Positions 6,117 through 12,903 of a stretch of DNA of 15,883 nt are shown in pieces. Below the pieces are notes generated by a model. It searched no databases, was not told the origin of the DNA, and saw nothing but the letters and a program-made list of their open reading frames with translations. The translations under genes and the position numbers were made by a program. The DNA is taken from assembly GCA_049514335.1 (NCBI GenBank), contig JBEKVE010000065.1, forward strand, positions 1 through 15,883, written 5' to 3'. Origin of the DNA: JBEKVE01 sp049514335. Lineage in GTDB: Bacteria > Actinomycetota > Acidimicrobiia > Acidimicrobiales > UBA8190. How positions within the stretch are numbered: position 1 is the first letter of the stretch; each line of letters starts with the position of its first letter.

Positions 6117-7556
6117 ATGACGGCCCCCGCCCGGTCGCGCACGCTCCGGAGGCGGGGTCTCGCCACCCTGACGGCCGGTCTGTTCCGGGCCCGGCGCCCT
6201 CGACTGTCGGCCACGGTCGCCTCCATGACGTTGCCGGAGCGCCCCACACCCGAGCTGCGTGCCGCGCCCAGCCTGCGCTTCAACGACCCCCGACGCGCCC
6301 CGGCGGGCGACTTCGCCGCCACCGCCGTCACCAACGGCGCCCTCACCCGGGCCGCCGTGCCCGGACCGGCGTCCTCGTGGGACGAGGTGTCGGACTTCTG
6401 CTTGACCTACGACGGATTCGCGTATTGGAACGACCTGCCCGAGCTGGCCACCCGGGCCGTCCAGACCTGGACGCGCCAAGGTGTCCTGCCCGCCGGGCTC
6501 GACGAGCTGCGCGCCTGCCTGTTCTACGAGCAGCGCCGGTGGCATCGCTTCGACGAGGAGCCGAGCGGCCGGTCTGCGGTCTACATCCGGGCCCTCGTCG
6601 AGGGCGTGGGCGCCCTGCTCCCCGTTCCGGCCGCTCGTCCCTCGGTCCCCGGCGTCGGCCCCATCGCCGATCCCCGCGTGCGGGTGGCGCCCGAGGCACA
6701 CGTGCGGATCGTGCCCGCGCACCGCGTCACCCCGTTGGTGCCGGCAATGGCCGGGCGCCACGGGCTCGACGCCGACGACGTCTCGGCGCTGGACGACACG
6801 GCGCTTCTCGATGGCGCATCCTTGTCCGACCGCACCGGTGCCGAGCCGCTCCGACCCAGGCTGCGGCCGGTGCCAGACGTTGCGTCGATCCGGCCACTTG
6901 CTCCGCACCGCGCCCGGCCGGTTCCCGCCGTCGAGGCGCACGTCCGGCTGGTGTCGTCCATCGAGGCGGAGGGGCGGGGCATGACCGTGCTCACCACCGC
7001 AGACGCCTCGGCACGACACGCCCAGGCACGGCACCCCTCGGCCTACCGGCCGGTCCCCCACGACGTGCTGCACTCCGGCGGTGCCGAGCTCAGGCCCATG
7101 CCCTCCGCCGACCCCCTCCCGAAGCCTCCGGTCATCTCCCGCCGACCCCGCCCGGGACGGCAGGCCGAGTCGAGGGGACCGGTGGCGCGCATGAGCGTCC
7201 TTCCCCCCGTGACTGCGCACGTGGGCCCACCGCCTCGCGCCGTCCACGAGACGCCGGGGACGCCAGCAGCGACGGCGACGACGGCGAAGACGGCAACGCC
7301 CTTCGTCCGTGACGACGACGGCTACCGGACATGGCTGGCCGCCCACCCGCAGGGCTTCGTCCTCAACGTCACCCGTGGCGCCGCTGCGGCATCGGTGTTG
7401 CACCGCGCCGAATGCCCGACGCTGCACGCCGGGGCAGCAACCCGGCAACAGGCCACCGGGCGGGCCCCCAAGGTGTGCGGCGACGCCGGCGCGCTCGAGG
7501 CGTGGTGCGCCGCACAGGGCATCACCGCCACTGCCTGCCGACACTGCTTGGGCTGA
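6117..7556 (+). CDS. Protein of unknown function with a C-terminal four-cysteine module
   Basis: Predicted 479-aa protein, function unknown. An ordered N-terminal region (about 45-165) contains SSWDEVSDFCLTYDGFAYW and FYEQRRWHRFDEEPSGR, looking like a small alpha-helical domain. A long Pro/Arg/Val-rich, probably disordered middle follows (about 170-390), with loose repeats such as EAHVRIV and EAHVRLV. The C-terminal module (about 395-479) starts GYRTWLAAHPQGFVLNVTR. It has HRAEC (C433), KVCGD (C454) and a terminal CRHC (C474, C477), which could bind zinc. From memory, similar modules occur at the ends of otherwise different actinobacterial proteins. The start is uncertain: ATG 6117 is chosen because codon bias becomes typical there. 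ATGs at 6084 (with TAGCAA just upstream) and 6225 are alternatives. No Shine-Dalgarno is seen at any of them. Confidence 0.75.
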   Translation: MTAPARSRTLRRRGLATLTAGLFRARRPRLSATVASMTLPERPTPELRAAPSLRFNDPRRAPAGDFAATAVTNGALTRAAVPGPASSWDEVSDFCLTYDGFAYWNDLPELATRAVQTWTRQGVLPAGLDELRACLFYEQRRWHRFDEEPSGRSAVYIRALVEGVGALLPVPAARPSVPGVGPIADPRVRVAPEAHVRIVPAHRVTPLVPAMAGRHGLDADDVSALDDTALLDGASLSDRTGAEPLRPRLRPVPDVASIRPLAPHRARPVPAVEAHVRLVSSIEAEGRGMTVLTTADASARHAQARHPSAYRPVPHDVLHSGGAELRPMPSADPLPKPPVISRRPRPGRQAESRGPVARMSVLPPVTAHVGPPPRAVHETPGTPAATATTAKTATPFVRDDDGYRTWLAAHPQGFVLNVTRGAAAASVLHRAECPTLHAGAATRQQATGRAPKVCGDAGALEAWCAAQGITATACRHCLG

Positions 7557-7610
7557 CCTCGGCCTCCGGAGTCCGCGCCCACCCGGGCGACGTCCTCCTC
7601 GGCTGGTGGC

Positions 7611-7874
7611 TCAGCGTGCCAGCGCAGCCGGGGCGATCGCAGGAACCCCAGGATCCGCAGGAAACCCAGGATCCGCAGGAACCGCAGGACGTGCGCCGTC
7701 GCATTCCCGCAGCGCCAACAGGGCCTGGTGGATGGCCAAGGTCGCCTCCCCGAGCCCCAGGACGGCGCGGTCCACGTCGTCGTTGCCGGTGGCATTCCAC
7801 AGCCGGTCCATCGCCTTGGAAGCCAACCGGAGGTGGATAACCGCCCGCCTCACATCACCGTCGATCCCCGCCAC
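7611..7874 (-). CDS. Small hypothetical protein with a Pro-rich repeat-encoded tail
   Basis: About 87 aa, family not recognised. Residues 1-60 look like two amphipathic helices (RRAVIHLRLASKAMDRLW and VDRAVLGLGEATLAIHQALL). The last third is Pro/Ala-rich (PADPGFPADPGVPA), encoded by an imperfect 18-bp tandem repeat. Translation is well supported by AGGAGG: GTG at 7874 is spaced 5 nt from it, while GTG at 7877 also fits the frame but is too close. No signal peptide or membrane helix is seen. The gene converges with the cysteine-module gene (54 nt between stops) and diverges from the deacetylase gene. It may be a small structural or partner protein; nothing more can be said. Confidence 0.62.
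   Translation of the reverse strand: MAGIDGDVRRAVIHLRLASKAMDRLWNATGNDDVDRAVLGLGEATLAIHQALLALRECDGARPAVPADPGFPADPGVPAIAPAALAR
7639..7683. repeat. Imperfect 18-bp tandem repeat, 2.5 copies
   Basis: Units at 7639-7656 and 7657-7674 differ by one base, followed by a half unit (7675-7683) and a further GCAGGAC. Each full unit carries GGATCC. The repeat lies inside the 3' end of the small minus-strand gene and encodes its Pro-Ala-Asp-Pro-Gly tail, so it probably arose by local duplication within the gene. Confidence 0.85.
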
Positions 7875-8048
7875 CACGACCTCCTACCCTCGTGCCCCCC
7901 CCAGGCACGGCTTCGCTCCCGTAGGGTGGCCCAACCGGCGGCCCAGGAGCAGGGTCCAAAGTCACCAAATGTGCCGCTGCGCCACAAGGCGCCGCAACGC
8001 CACAGGTCGCCACCGGAGGTCCGGGCGCAGAGCACCTAGTGTGGGTTC
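7875..8048. other. Divergent promoter region with a 6-bp hairpin
   Basis: Intergenic region between the small minus-strand gene and the deacetylase gene. It contains an inverted repeat CGTGCC / GGCACG (7891-7896 and 7904-7909) just upstream of the small gene's ribosome-binding site, and the -10-like TAGTGT near the deacetylase start. A short GCGCCACAAGGCGCCGCAAC-type partial duplication lies near 7980-8005. No gene is supported here. Confidence 0.45.
8037..8042 (+). promoter_or_regulatory. Candidate -10 box giving a leaderless deacetylase mRNA
   Basis: TAGTGT fits the actinobacterial TANNNT -10 consensus and ends exactly 6 nt before the GTG start codon, so transcription would begin at or next to the start codon. 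The deacetylase gene has no Shine-Dalgarno sequence, which agrees with leaderless translation. A -35 box is not evident. Confidence 0.4.
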
Positions 8049-9083
8049 GTGCTCCTGGTGGCGGCCGCGCCCGAGCTCGACCGTCACGACGTAGGGCCCT
8101 CCCATCCCGAACGCCCGGCCCGGCTCGGCGCGGCGTTGGCCGGGATCGACGACGCCGGCCTGCGCGACGGCGTCGTGGGCCTCACCCCCCGGCGCGCCAC
8201 CGAAGAGGAGCTCTCGCTCGTCCACCCCGTGTCCTACCTCGAGGCCTTGCGCACGTTCTGCGACGCCGGGGGGGGTTCTCTCGATCCCGACACCATGGCC
8301 GGTCCCGGCTCGTGGGACACGGCCTTGGTGGCGGCGGGCGGCGCCCTGGCCGCCGTCGACGCCCTCGGACGCGGCGAGGGTGAGGTGGCCTTCGTCGCCG
8401 CCCGCCCGCCCGGGCACCACGCCCTGCGAGACGAGCCCATGGGCTTCTGTCTCCTCAACAACGTGGCGGTCGCCGCCGCCCGGCTGGCCGAACGCGGGGA
8501 GCGGGTGCTCGTCGTGGACTGGGACGTGCACCATGGCAACGGGACGCAGGCGATCTTCTGGGACGACCCTCGGGTGCTGTACGTGTCGACGCACCAGTGG
8601 CCCCTCTACCCTGGCTCCGGGCGCGTGGGCGAGACGGGCGGTCCGGGCGCGCCGGGCCTCACCGTCAACATCCCGGTGCCGCCGCGGGCCACGGGCGACG
8701 TCCTTCTCCGGGCCCTCGACGAGGTGGCCGCCCCCGTGGTGGCACGCTTCTCCCCCACCTGGGTGCTCGTCTCCGCCGGATTCGACGCGCATCGCGCCGA
8801 CCCCATGGCGGGGTTGTCCCTCACCGCCGGCGACTTCGCCGACCTGGCCCTGCGGGTGAGGGACTTCGCCCCCGCCCCGGGCCGGCTCGCCATCGTCCTC
8901 GAGGGCGGCTACGACCTGCCGGCCCTACGCGCCTCGGTGGGTGCCACCCTGGCGGCGTTGATGGGGGTGGCGTTCCGGCCCGAGCGCGCCTCGAACGGCG
9001 GCCCCGGCTCCGACGCCGTCGACGCCGCCCGGCAGGTGCATGCCCACCCCGACGAACCCGGCCCCGGAGCGCCGCCGCCATGA
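8049..9083 (+). CDS. Histone deacetylase family protein (zinc-dependent amidohydrolase)
   Basis: Class II-type member of the arginase/deacetylase fold, 344 aa, probably removing acetyl groups from protein lysines, polyamines or small molecules. Key residues are all visible: DVGPSHPERPARL near the N-terminus, the RPPGHHA pair H123-H124, metal ligands in DWDVHHGNG (D159, H161), GFDAHRADP (D246) and EGGYD with catalytic Y288. The enzyme is therefore expected to be active. The last 30 residues are Gly/Pro-rich and variable. GTG at 8049 is chosen because family similarity starts at residue 2. There is no Shine-Dalgarno, and a -10 box sits 6 nt before it. Its stop overlaps the next gene as ATGA, so it forms an operon with the universal stress protein. 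Alternatives are acetoin-utilisation (AcuC) or acetylpolyamine hydrolase activity. Confidence 0.95.
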   Translation: MLLVAAAPELDRHDVGPSHPERPARLGAALAGIDDAGLRDGVVGLTPRRATEEELSLVHPVSYLEALRTFCDAGGGSLDPDTMAGPGSWDTALVAAGGALAAVDALGRGEGEVAFVAARPPGHHALRDEPMGFCLLNNVAVAAARLAERGERVLVVDWDVHHGNGTQAIFWDDPRVLYVSTHQWPLYPGSGRVGETGGPGAPGLTVNIPVPPRATGDVLLRALDEVAAPVVARFSPTWVLVSAGFDAHRADPMAGLSLTAGDFADLALRVRDFAPAPGRLAIVLEGGYDLPALRASVGATLAALMGVAFRPERASNGGPGSDAVDAARQVHAHPDEPGPGAPPP

Positions 9084-9511
9084 GCGCACCTCGTCGCATC
9101 GTCGTCGGTGTCGACGGCTCCCCCTGCGCCCGGCGCGCGCTGTCGTGGGCACTCGACACGGCGGCCGCGCTCGGGGCCGAGGTGGTGGCGGTGCACGCCC
9201 TCGGGCTGCTCACCCACCTCGGTGCTGCAACCGAGCCGGCCGAGAGCCACCGCCGCAACGTCCAGCAGGCGTTCGACGAGGAGTGGTGCGCGCCGCTGCA
9301 CACCTCGGCCGTGCCCAACCAGCGCGTGCTCGTGGACGGCAATCCCGTCACCGCCTTGCTGGCGGCGGTCGGCGACTTCGGGGCCGATCTGGTCGTGGTG
9401 GGAAGCCGCGGCCACGGCGGCTTCCCCGGTCTGCAGCTCGGTAGCACCAGCCATCAGCTCGTGCAGCACGCCACCACACCGGTGGTGGTGGTGCCGCCCG
9501 ACGCGCCATGA
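9080..9511 (+). CDS. Universal stress protein, UspA family
   Basis: Cytoplasmic stress-response protein of 143 aa, a typical single-domain length. It begins with the nucleotide-binding start VVGVDGSP (residues 8-15) and ends with the ATP-binding signature GSRGHGGFPGLQLGSTS (108-124), so it is predicted to be an ATP-binding Usp that dimerises. A short insert around residues 45-80 replaces the usual variable loop. The ATG at 9080 overlaps the deacetylase stop as ATGA, showing translational coupling; GGAG lies 11 nt upstream. In the operon it may connect acetylation state to stress or energy status, but that is inference. Confidence 0.93.
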   Translation: MSAPRRIVVGVDGSPCARRALSWALDTAAALGAEVVAVHALGLLTHLGAATEPAESHRRNVQQAFDEEWCAPLHTSAVPNQRVLVDGNPVTALLAAVGDFGADLVVVGSRGHGGFPGLQLGSTSHQLVQHATTPVVVVPPDAP

Positions 9512-9576
9512 GCGGAGGCGGCGGGCCGCAGACCCCCGAGCGGTGGCACCGAGGCGTGATAGGACGACAAGCATGA
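9508..9576 (+). CDS. Possible 22-residue coupled mini-ORF
   Basis: Too short to be certain. It starts with an ATG that overlaps the universal stress protein stop (ATGA, 9508-9511). It runs 22 codons and stops at a TGA that overlaps the start of the next gene (ATGA, 9573-9576). The predicted peptide MSGGGGPQTPERWHRGVIGR (plus two residues) has no recognisable features. If translated, it would carry ribosomes from the stress protein gene directly into the hydrolase gene. It has no Shine-Dalgarno of its own, and one codon (ATA) is rare in this composition. Coincidence is possible. Confidence 0.25.
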   Translation: MSGGGGPQTPERWHRGVIGRQA

Positions 9577-10538
9577 CCGCCAGCACCCACGACCACCCCC
9601 GGCCCCACGAGCTGCCGCCGCCGCGCACCGAGGAGGTGGCCGACGGCGTCTTCGCCTTCATCCAGCCCGACGGCGGGTGGTGGATCAACAACACCGGCTT
9701 CGTGGTGGGCGACGGCGCCGTCGTGTGCATCGACACCTGCGCCACCGAGCGCCGCACGCGCGCCTTCGCCGACGCCGTCGACGCCGTGGTGGCGTCTCGC
9801 CTGACACCGCGCCCCCGGGCCCGCACGGTGGTGAACACCCACCAGCATGGCGATCACACCAATGGCAACTGCCTCTTTCCTGAAGCCACCCTCATCGGCC
9901 ACGCCGGGTGCCGGGAGGGCATCAAGGCGCTCGGCATCCTGCGTCCCGGGGGCATATGGGAGGAGGTGGATTGGGGCGACCTCGAGGCCGCACCCCCGTT
10001 CGTCACCTTCGAGCACCGGCTCGACGTGTTCGTCGACGATCTCCAGGTCGAGTTGCACCACTTCGGAACGGCGGCCCACACCACGAACGACATCGTGGCC
10101 TGGATCCCCGGTCGCGGTGTGGTGTTCACGGGCGACCTGGTCTTCAACGGCGGCACACCCTTCGTCCTCATGGGATCGGTGGCCGGGTCGCTGGTGGCCC
10201 TCGACTGCCTGGCCGAGCTCGACGCCGAGGTGCTCGTGCCGGGCCACGGTGAGCCGTGCGGGCCCGAGGCCATGGACATGGCGGGCGCGTACCTGCGATT
10301 CCTGCAGACCACGGCGGCCGAGGCCATGAGCGCAGGGTTGACGCCCCTCGAAGCGGCACGACAGGTCGATCTCGGTGCGTTCGCCTCGCTGCAGCACCCC
10401 GAGCGCCTGGTGGGCAACCTCCACCGCGCCTTCGCCGAGTGTGGCGGTGCACGTCCCGGCGATCCCCTCGACCTCGGCGTGGCTTTCGCCGACATGGTGG
10501 CGTTCAACGGCGGACGGCCGCTCACCTGCCTGGCCTGA
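9573..10538 (+). CDS. Metallo-beta-lactamase fold metal-dependent hydrolase
   Basis: MBL-fold hydrolase of 321 aa. The metal site is complete: HQHGDH (H90, H92, D94, H95), H169 in GTAAHT, D188 in TGDLV and H225 in PGHGE. This gives a two-zinc (or Fe) site typical of the broad family that includes glyoxalase II, lactonases and quinoprotein-relay hydrolases. A downstream helical region (about 255-321) is present. No signal peptide is seen. Start ATG 9573 is chosen because AGGA lies 8 nt upstream and similarity begins soon after (VADGVFAFIQPDGGWWINNT). The frame is open much further upstream, but that overlaps the stress protein gene. It follows that gene by 61 nt, so is probably co-transcribed. 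Its stop is 2 nt from the convergent DUF1876 gene. Substrate unknown. Confidence 0.92.
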   Translation: MTASTHDHPRPHELPPPRTEEVADGVFAFIQPDGGWWINNTGFVVGDGAVVCIDTCATERRTRAFADAVDAVVASRLTPRPRARTVVNTHQHGDHTNGNCLFPEATLIGHAGCREGIKALGILRPGGIWEEVDWGDLEAAPPFVTFEHRLDVFVDDLQVELHHFGTAAHTTNDIVAWIPGRGVVFTGDLVFNGGTPFVLMGSVAGSLVALDCLAELDAEVLVPGHGEPCGPEAMDMAGAYLRFLQTTAAEAMSAGLTPLEAARQVDLGAFASLQHPERLVGNLHRAFAECGGARPGDPLDLGVAFADMVAFNGGRPLTCLA

Positions 10539-10540
10539 GC

Positions 10541-10801
10541 TCAGGCGTCGAGGTGGGCGGGTCTCCCCTGGCCGGCGCTGATGGTCTCCGCCGCCGCTTC
10601 CACCAGCTTGTGGGCGAGATCCGACAACGCCCGGGCGGCGGCGAGCTCCTCGCCCACCATGGGCAGGTTCGGGTCATCCGGATTGCGACGTGCCCTCCCC
10701 CATCCGGTGAAGGTCGCGCCCCGCAGGGCGATCGAAGCCCGCGCCTCGGTCTCGTCGCCGTCCTCGTGGAACGTCATCTCGATCTCCGACGTCTCGATCA
10801 T
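10541..10801 (-). CDS. DUF1876 domain protein
   Basis: Small 86-aa protein of the DUF1876 family (function unknown, common in actinobacteria). The family pattern is clear: EMTFHEDGDETEARASI, then GWGRARRNPDDPNLPMVGEE and a C-terminal helix ARALSDLAHKLVEAAAE. The ATG at 10801 has a perfect AGGAGG 5 nt upstream, so strong translation is expected. TAGCCT at 10830-10825 is a candidate -10. The gene converges with the MBL hydrolase, with only 2 nt between stops, leaving no room for a terminator. It diverges from the next unknown gene. Probably cytoplasmic; no metal or catalytic motif seen. Confidence 0.92.
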   Translation of the reverse strand: MIETSEIEMTFHEDGDETEARASIALRGATFTGWGRARRNPDDPNLPMVGEELAAARALSDLAHKLVEAAAETISAGQGRPAHLDA

Positions 10802-10824
10802 GCAGACCTCCTGTCCTGCCTCCC

Positions 10825-10830
10825 AGGCTA
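10825..10830 (-). promoter_or_regulatory. Candidate -10 element for the DUF1876 gene
   Basis: Minus-strand TAGCCT, identical to the hexamer in front of the EEP hydrolase gene (5830-5825). It would place the transcription start about 15-20 nt before the AUG, leaving room for the AGGAGG site. No -35 box is evident. Confidence 0.3.
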
Positions 10831-11002
10831 GGACCGAAAGCGGGAACGGTCGCCCGTAGCCCAGGGGGGACGCAGCGGACCCGTCGGGCACCCGTTGGCC
10901 GATTGTTGACGGCGGATAGAGGATCCGGTGAGCCGGGGCTGGCAGGGTGGCCGGGCGAACGTTTCCGGGTCGGCCCGTCGCGGCCGCACTGTTGGGGGGA
11001 CC

Positions 11003-11683
11003 ATGTCGATCGTCGACGACACGCAGGGCGTGGACACAGAGGTCCGCGACACAGCGGGCAGAACCCGCGACAAGCGGGCCTCGAAAGGCCGTGACACCGG
11101 GTTGTGGCACGGACCGGACCCGACCGGCACGGGCCGGGGCCGGATGACGGTGATCTCCCCCAAGAACAAGAAGGCCGTGGAGCCTCCGGTCTTCGCGCCC
11201 ATGTCGTCGGCCGAGCAATTGTGGAAGAGCAGGATCGAGCTCGTCGTGTCGGCCGGCGTGTCGGGTGACGCCGCGCACCAAGCCACCGCCCGGGCAAGAC
11301 GCGAGCGGTCGGAGGAGACGTTCGACGCCTTCTGCGCGCAGTGCGCGGTGGAGCTGCGACCCGTCCTGGACTCGAGCGCGGCGTTGCTCCGGCAGTGGGG
11401 TCTGAGCACCAGGGTGACCGAGACCCTGCGCGACCGACCGAGCCGCTTGCCACGCATCTTCGACCTCTCGCTGTGGATCGACCGCTTCGCCGAGCGCGGC
11501 CCGGGCCGGCTCACCATCACGGCCACCGAGCCGTGCGACTTCGTGCGGGTGAAGCTCAAGGTCGGCCCCACCTGGACCGGCGACGTGCACGAGCACGTCG
11601 GCACGACGGTGGCCCGCGACCTGTCCGACGCCCTCGTCGGAGGCCTGGTGGCGACGTTGGTGGAGCGCATCTTCGAACCCTGA
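11003..11683 (+). CDS. Hypothetical protein, divergent from DUF1876
   Basis: About 226 aa, family not recognised. The first 60 residues are polar and basic, likely disordered, ending in ISPKNKKAVEPPVFAP. The rest looks folded: a helical part (about 67-130) including ELVVSAGVSGDAAHQATARA and a CAQC pair. An alpha/beta part (about 145-226) follows, with LTITATEPCDFVRVKLKVGP and a final helix. No signal peptide or membrane segment. The start is uncertain. ATG 11003 has only a G-rich stretch before it. GTG 10928, 25 codons earlier, has GAGG 5 nt upstream and is a real alternative, and ATG 11144 is a shorter one. Transcription diverges from DUF1876, so the two may share a regulatory region. Confidence 0.68.
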   Translation: MSIVDDTQGVDTEVRDTAGRTRDKRASKGRDTGLWHGPDPTGTGRGRMTVISPKNKKAVEPPVFAPMSSAEQLWKSRIELVVSAGVSGDAAHQATARARRERSEETFDAFCAQCAVELRPVLDSSAALLRQWGLSTRVTETLRDRPSRLPRIFDLSLWIDRFAERGPGRLTITATEPCDFVRVKLKVGPTWTGDVHEHVGTTVARDLSDALVGGLVATLVERIFEP

Positions 11684-11714
11684 GGGCCCCGACGTCCTCG
11701 ACGGGACGCGGCCC
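11684..11714. terminator. GC-rich stem-loop between convergent genes
   Basis: Outer stem GGGCC / GGCCC (11684-11688, 11710-11714) and inner stem CGTCC / GGACG (11693-11697, 11704-11708) with a small internal loop. It directly follows the stop of the plus-strand gene and precedes the stop of the convergent esterase gene. There is no T-tract, so termination efficiency is doubtful. A role as a bidirectional transcript end is inferred from position. Confidence 0.4.
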
Positions 11715-11752
11715 CGGTCCCACAGCCCGGACGGCGACCCGCCCGTTCCGTG

Positions 11753-12811
11753 TCAGCGCGACGCCGGCGCCAGACGCTCGGCCAGGTAGGCGAGCGCCAG
11801 TGGGTAGCGCCAGCCGATACCGCCGTGGCCGGAATCGATCAGCTCGAAGTGCACGTCGCTGACCCCGACGCCCGCCAGCGCGTCTCGGAACGCCATGGCC
11901 CCGACGTCGAGGAACCACTCGTCGTGGGTGCCGGCGTCGATCCACACCGCCTTCAGCGGGCGCAGCGCGTCGGCGTGGGACGCCACCATCCTGACGGGGT
12001 CGAGCGCCAGCCAGCGGGCCCACACCTCCTGGCGCAGCACGCCGGTCACGGGATCGAACGGCAGCGTGGGCGTCCCGTCGGCGGCGGCGGAGAAGCACGC
12101 CGACACGCCCAGCATCATGAGCAGGAGGTGGTCGTCGGGACGCGAGATCTCGGTCCGGGGGCGGAAGTCCTCCCACCACGCCCCGATGTCCCCGTCCCAG
12201 TGGCGCAGCGCCCGCACCGCCTTGGGGAACTCCGGGATGTAGCAGCACTCATAGAGCGCGTCCCCGGCGTGCGTGGCGAGGCCGCCGAAGAGATCGGGGC
12301 GAAGCATCGGGGTGATCATGGCGCCGAACCCTCCGCTCGACTTTCCCTGGACGCCGCGGTGCTCGGGCGCGTCGAGTGTCCGGTAGCGCGCGTCGACGAA
12401 GGGGACGACGTCGTCGCAGAGGTAGGAGTGGTAGTCGCCGGTGCCGGGCGAGTCGACGAACTGCGACCCGCCGTAGGCCGTCCAGGCGTCCACCCACACC
12501 ACGATGCACGGCGGGGCTGCGCCCGAGGCGAACACGGCATCGGCCGCCTCGGGGAAGGGCCGGCGGAAGGGCTCGCGGTTGGCCCATGCCGCCAGGAACC
12601 CGGTGTAGCCCTGCAGGACGTACACCGTGGGGAGCCGATCGTCGCTGTCGTCGTACCCGGGGGGCACGTACACCCACAACGGCCGCTCGGCGGGGTCGCC
12701 GAGCACGTTGCCGGTGAGGGCGTCGGAGGTGATGTGGTGCAGGTCCATGCGGCCCGCCAGCTGTCCCCACCACGATGGGGAGGCGGGCGGTGCGAACGGT
12801 GTCGACGACAT
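11753..12811 (-). CDS. Esterase family alpha/beta hydrolase (esterase D / antigen 85-like)
   Basis: Serine hydrolase of 352 aa of the putative esterase group (PF00756 type). An N-terminal beta region (HHITSDALTGNVLGDPAERP, WVYVPPGYDD) leads to the nucleophile elbow GKSSGG with S158. DAGTHDEWF (292-300) carries acidic residues for the charge relay, and DSGHGG gives H329, so the catalytic triad looks complete. There is no signal peptide, so unlike antigen 85 it is probably cytoplasmic. ATG 12811 is where similarity begins. The open frame continues upstream through unrelated sequence. No Shine-Dalgarno is present; CATCCT ends 6 nt before the ATG, so it may be leaderless. It lies 92 nt downstream of the c-di-GMP gene. 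Natural ester substrate unknown. Confidence 0.9.
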   Translation of the reverse strand: MSSTPFAPPASPSWWGQLAGRMDLHHITSDALTGNVLGDPAERPLWVYVPPGYDDSDDRLPTVYVLQGYTGFLAAWANREPFRRPFPEAADAVFASGAAPPCIVVWVDAWTAYGGSQFVDSPGTGDYHSYLCDDVVPFVDARYRTLDAPEHRGVQGKSSGGFGAMITPMLRPDLFGGLATHAGDALYECCYIPEFPKAVRALRHWDGDIGAWWEDFRPRTEISRPDDHLLLMMLGVSACFSAAADGTPTLPFDPVTGVLRQEVWARWLALDPVRMVASHADALRPLKAVWIDAGTHDEWFLDVGAMAFRDALAGVGVSDVHFELIDSGHGGIGWRYPLALAYLAERLAPASR

Positions 12812-12817
12812 CGCCCC

Positions 12818-12823
12818 AGGATG
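12818..12823 (-). promoter_or_regulatory. Candidate -10 box for leaderless esterase mRNA
   Basis: Minus-strand CATCCT, one base from TANNNT, followed by exactly 6 nt and then the esterase ATG. This is the same spacing as at the deacetylase gene, and the esterase lacks a Shine-Dalgarno. Inference from pattern only. Confidence 0.28.
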
Positions 12824-12830
12824 GCAGACC

Positions 12831-12860
12831 GGGCCGGAGCGGTCGGGGCCGGAGCGGTCG
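12831..12860. repeat. Two perfect 15-bp tandem copies
   Basis: GGGCCGGAGCGGTCG is repeated twice back to back in the gap between the c-di-GMP gene and the esterase gene. It is followed by a third degenerate GGTCAGGACGGACC-like stretch and a GC-rich inverted repeat near 12875-12895. It could form part of the 3' end of the c-di-GMP transcript, but it has no T-tract. Confidence 0.8.
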
Positions 12861-12903
12861 GGGTCAGGACGGACCGGGGCCGGGACCGGCCCTCGGGGAC
12901 GCG

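Noticed and set aside
6048..7544. 498-codon minus-strand open frame opposite the cysteine-module gene
   Set aside because: Composition is Gly/Arg/His-rich without motifs, while the plus strand shows typical codon bias and a conserved-looking C-terminal module. Some doubt remains because neither strand has a known family.
12831..12895. CRISPR-like repeats or iterons
   Set aside because: There are only two 15-bp copies with no spacers, so this is a simple tandem duplication.
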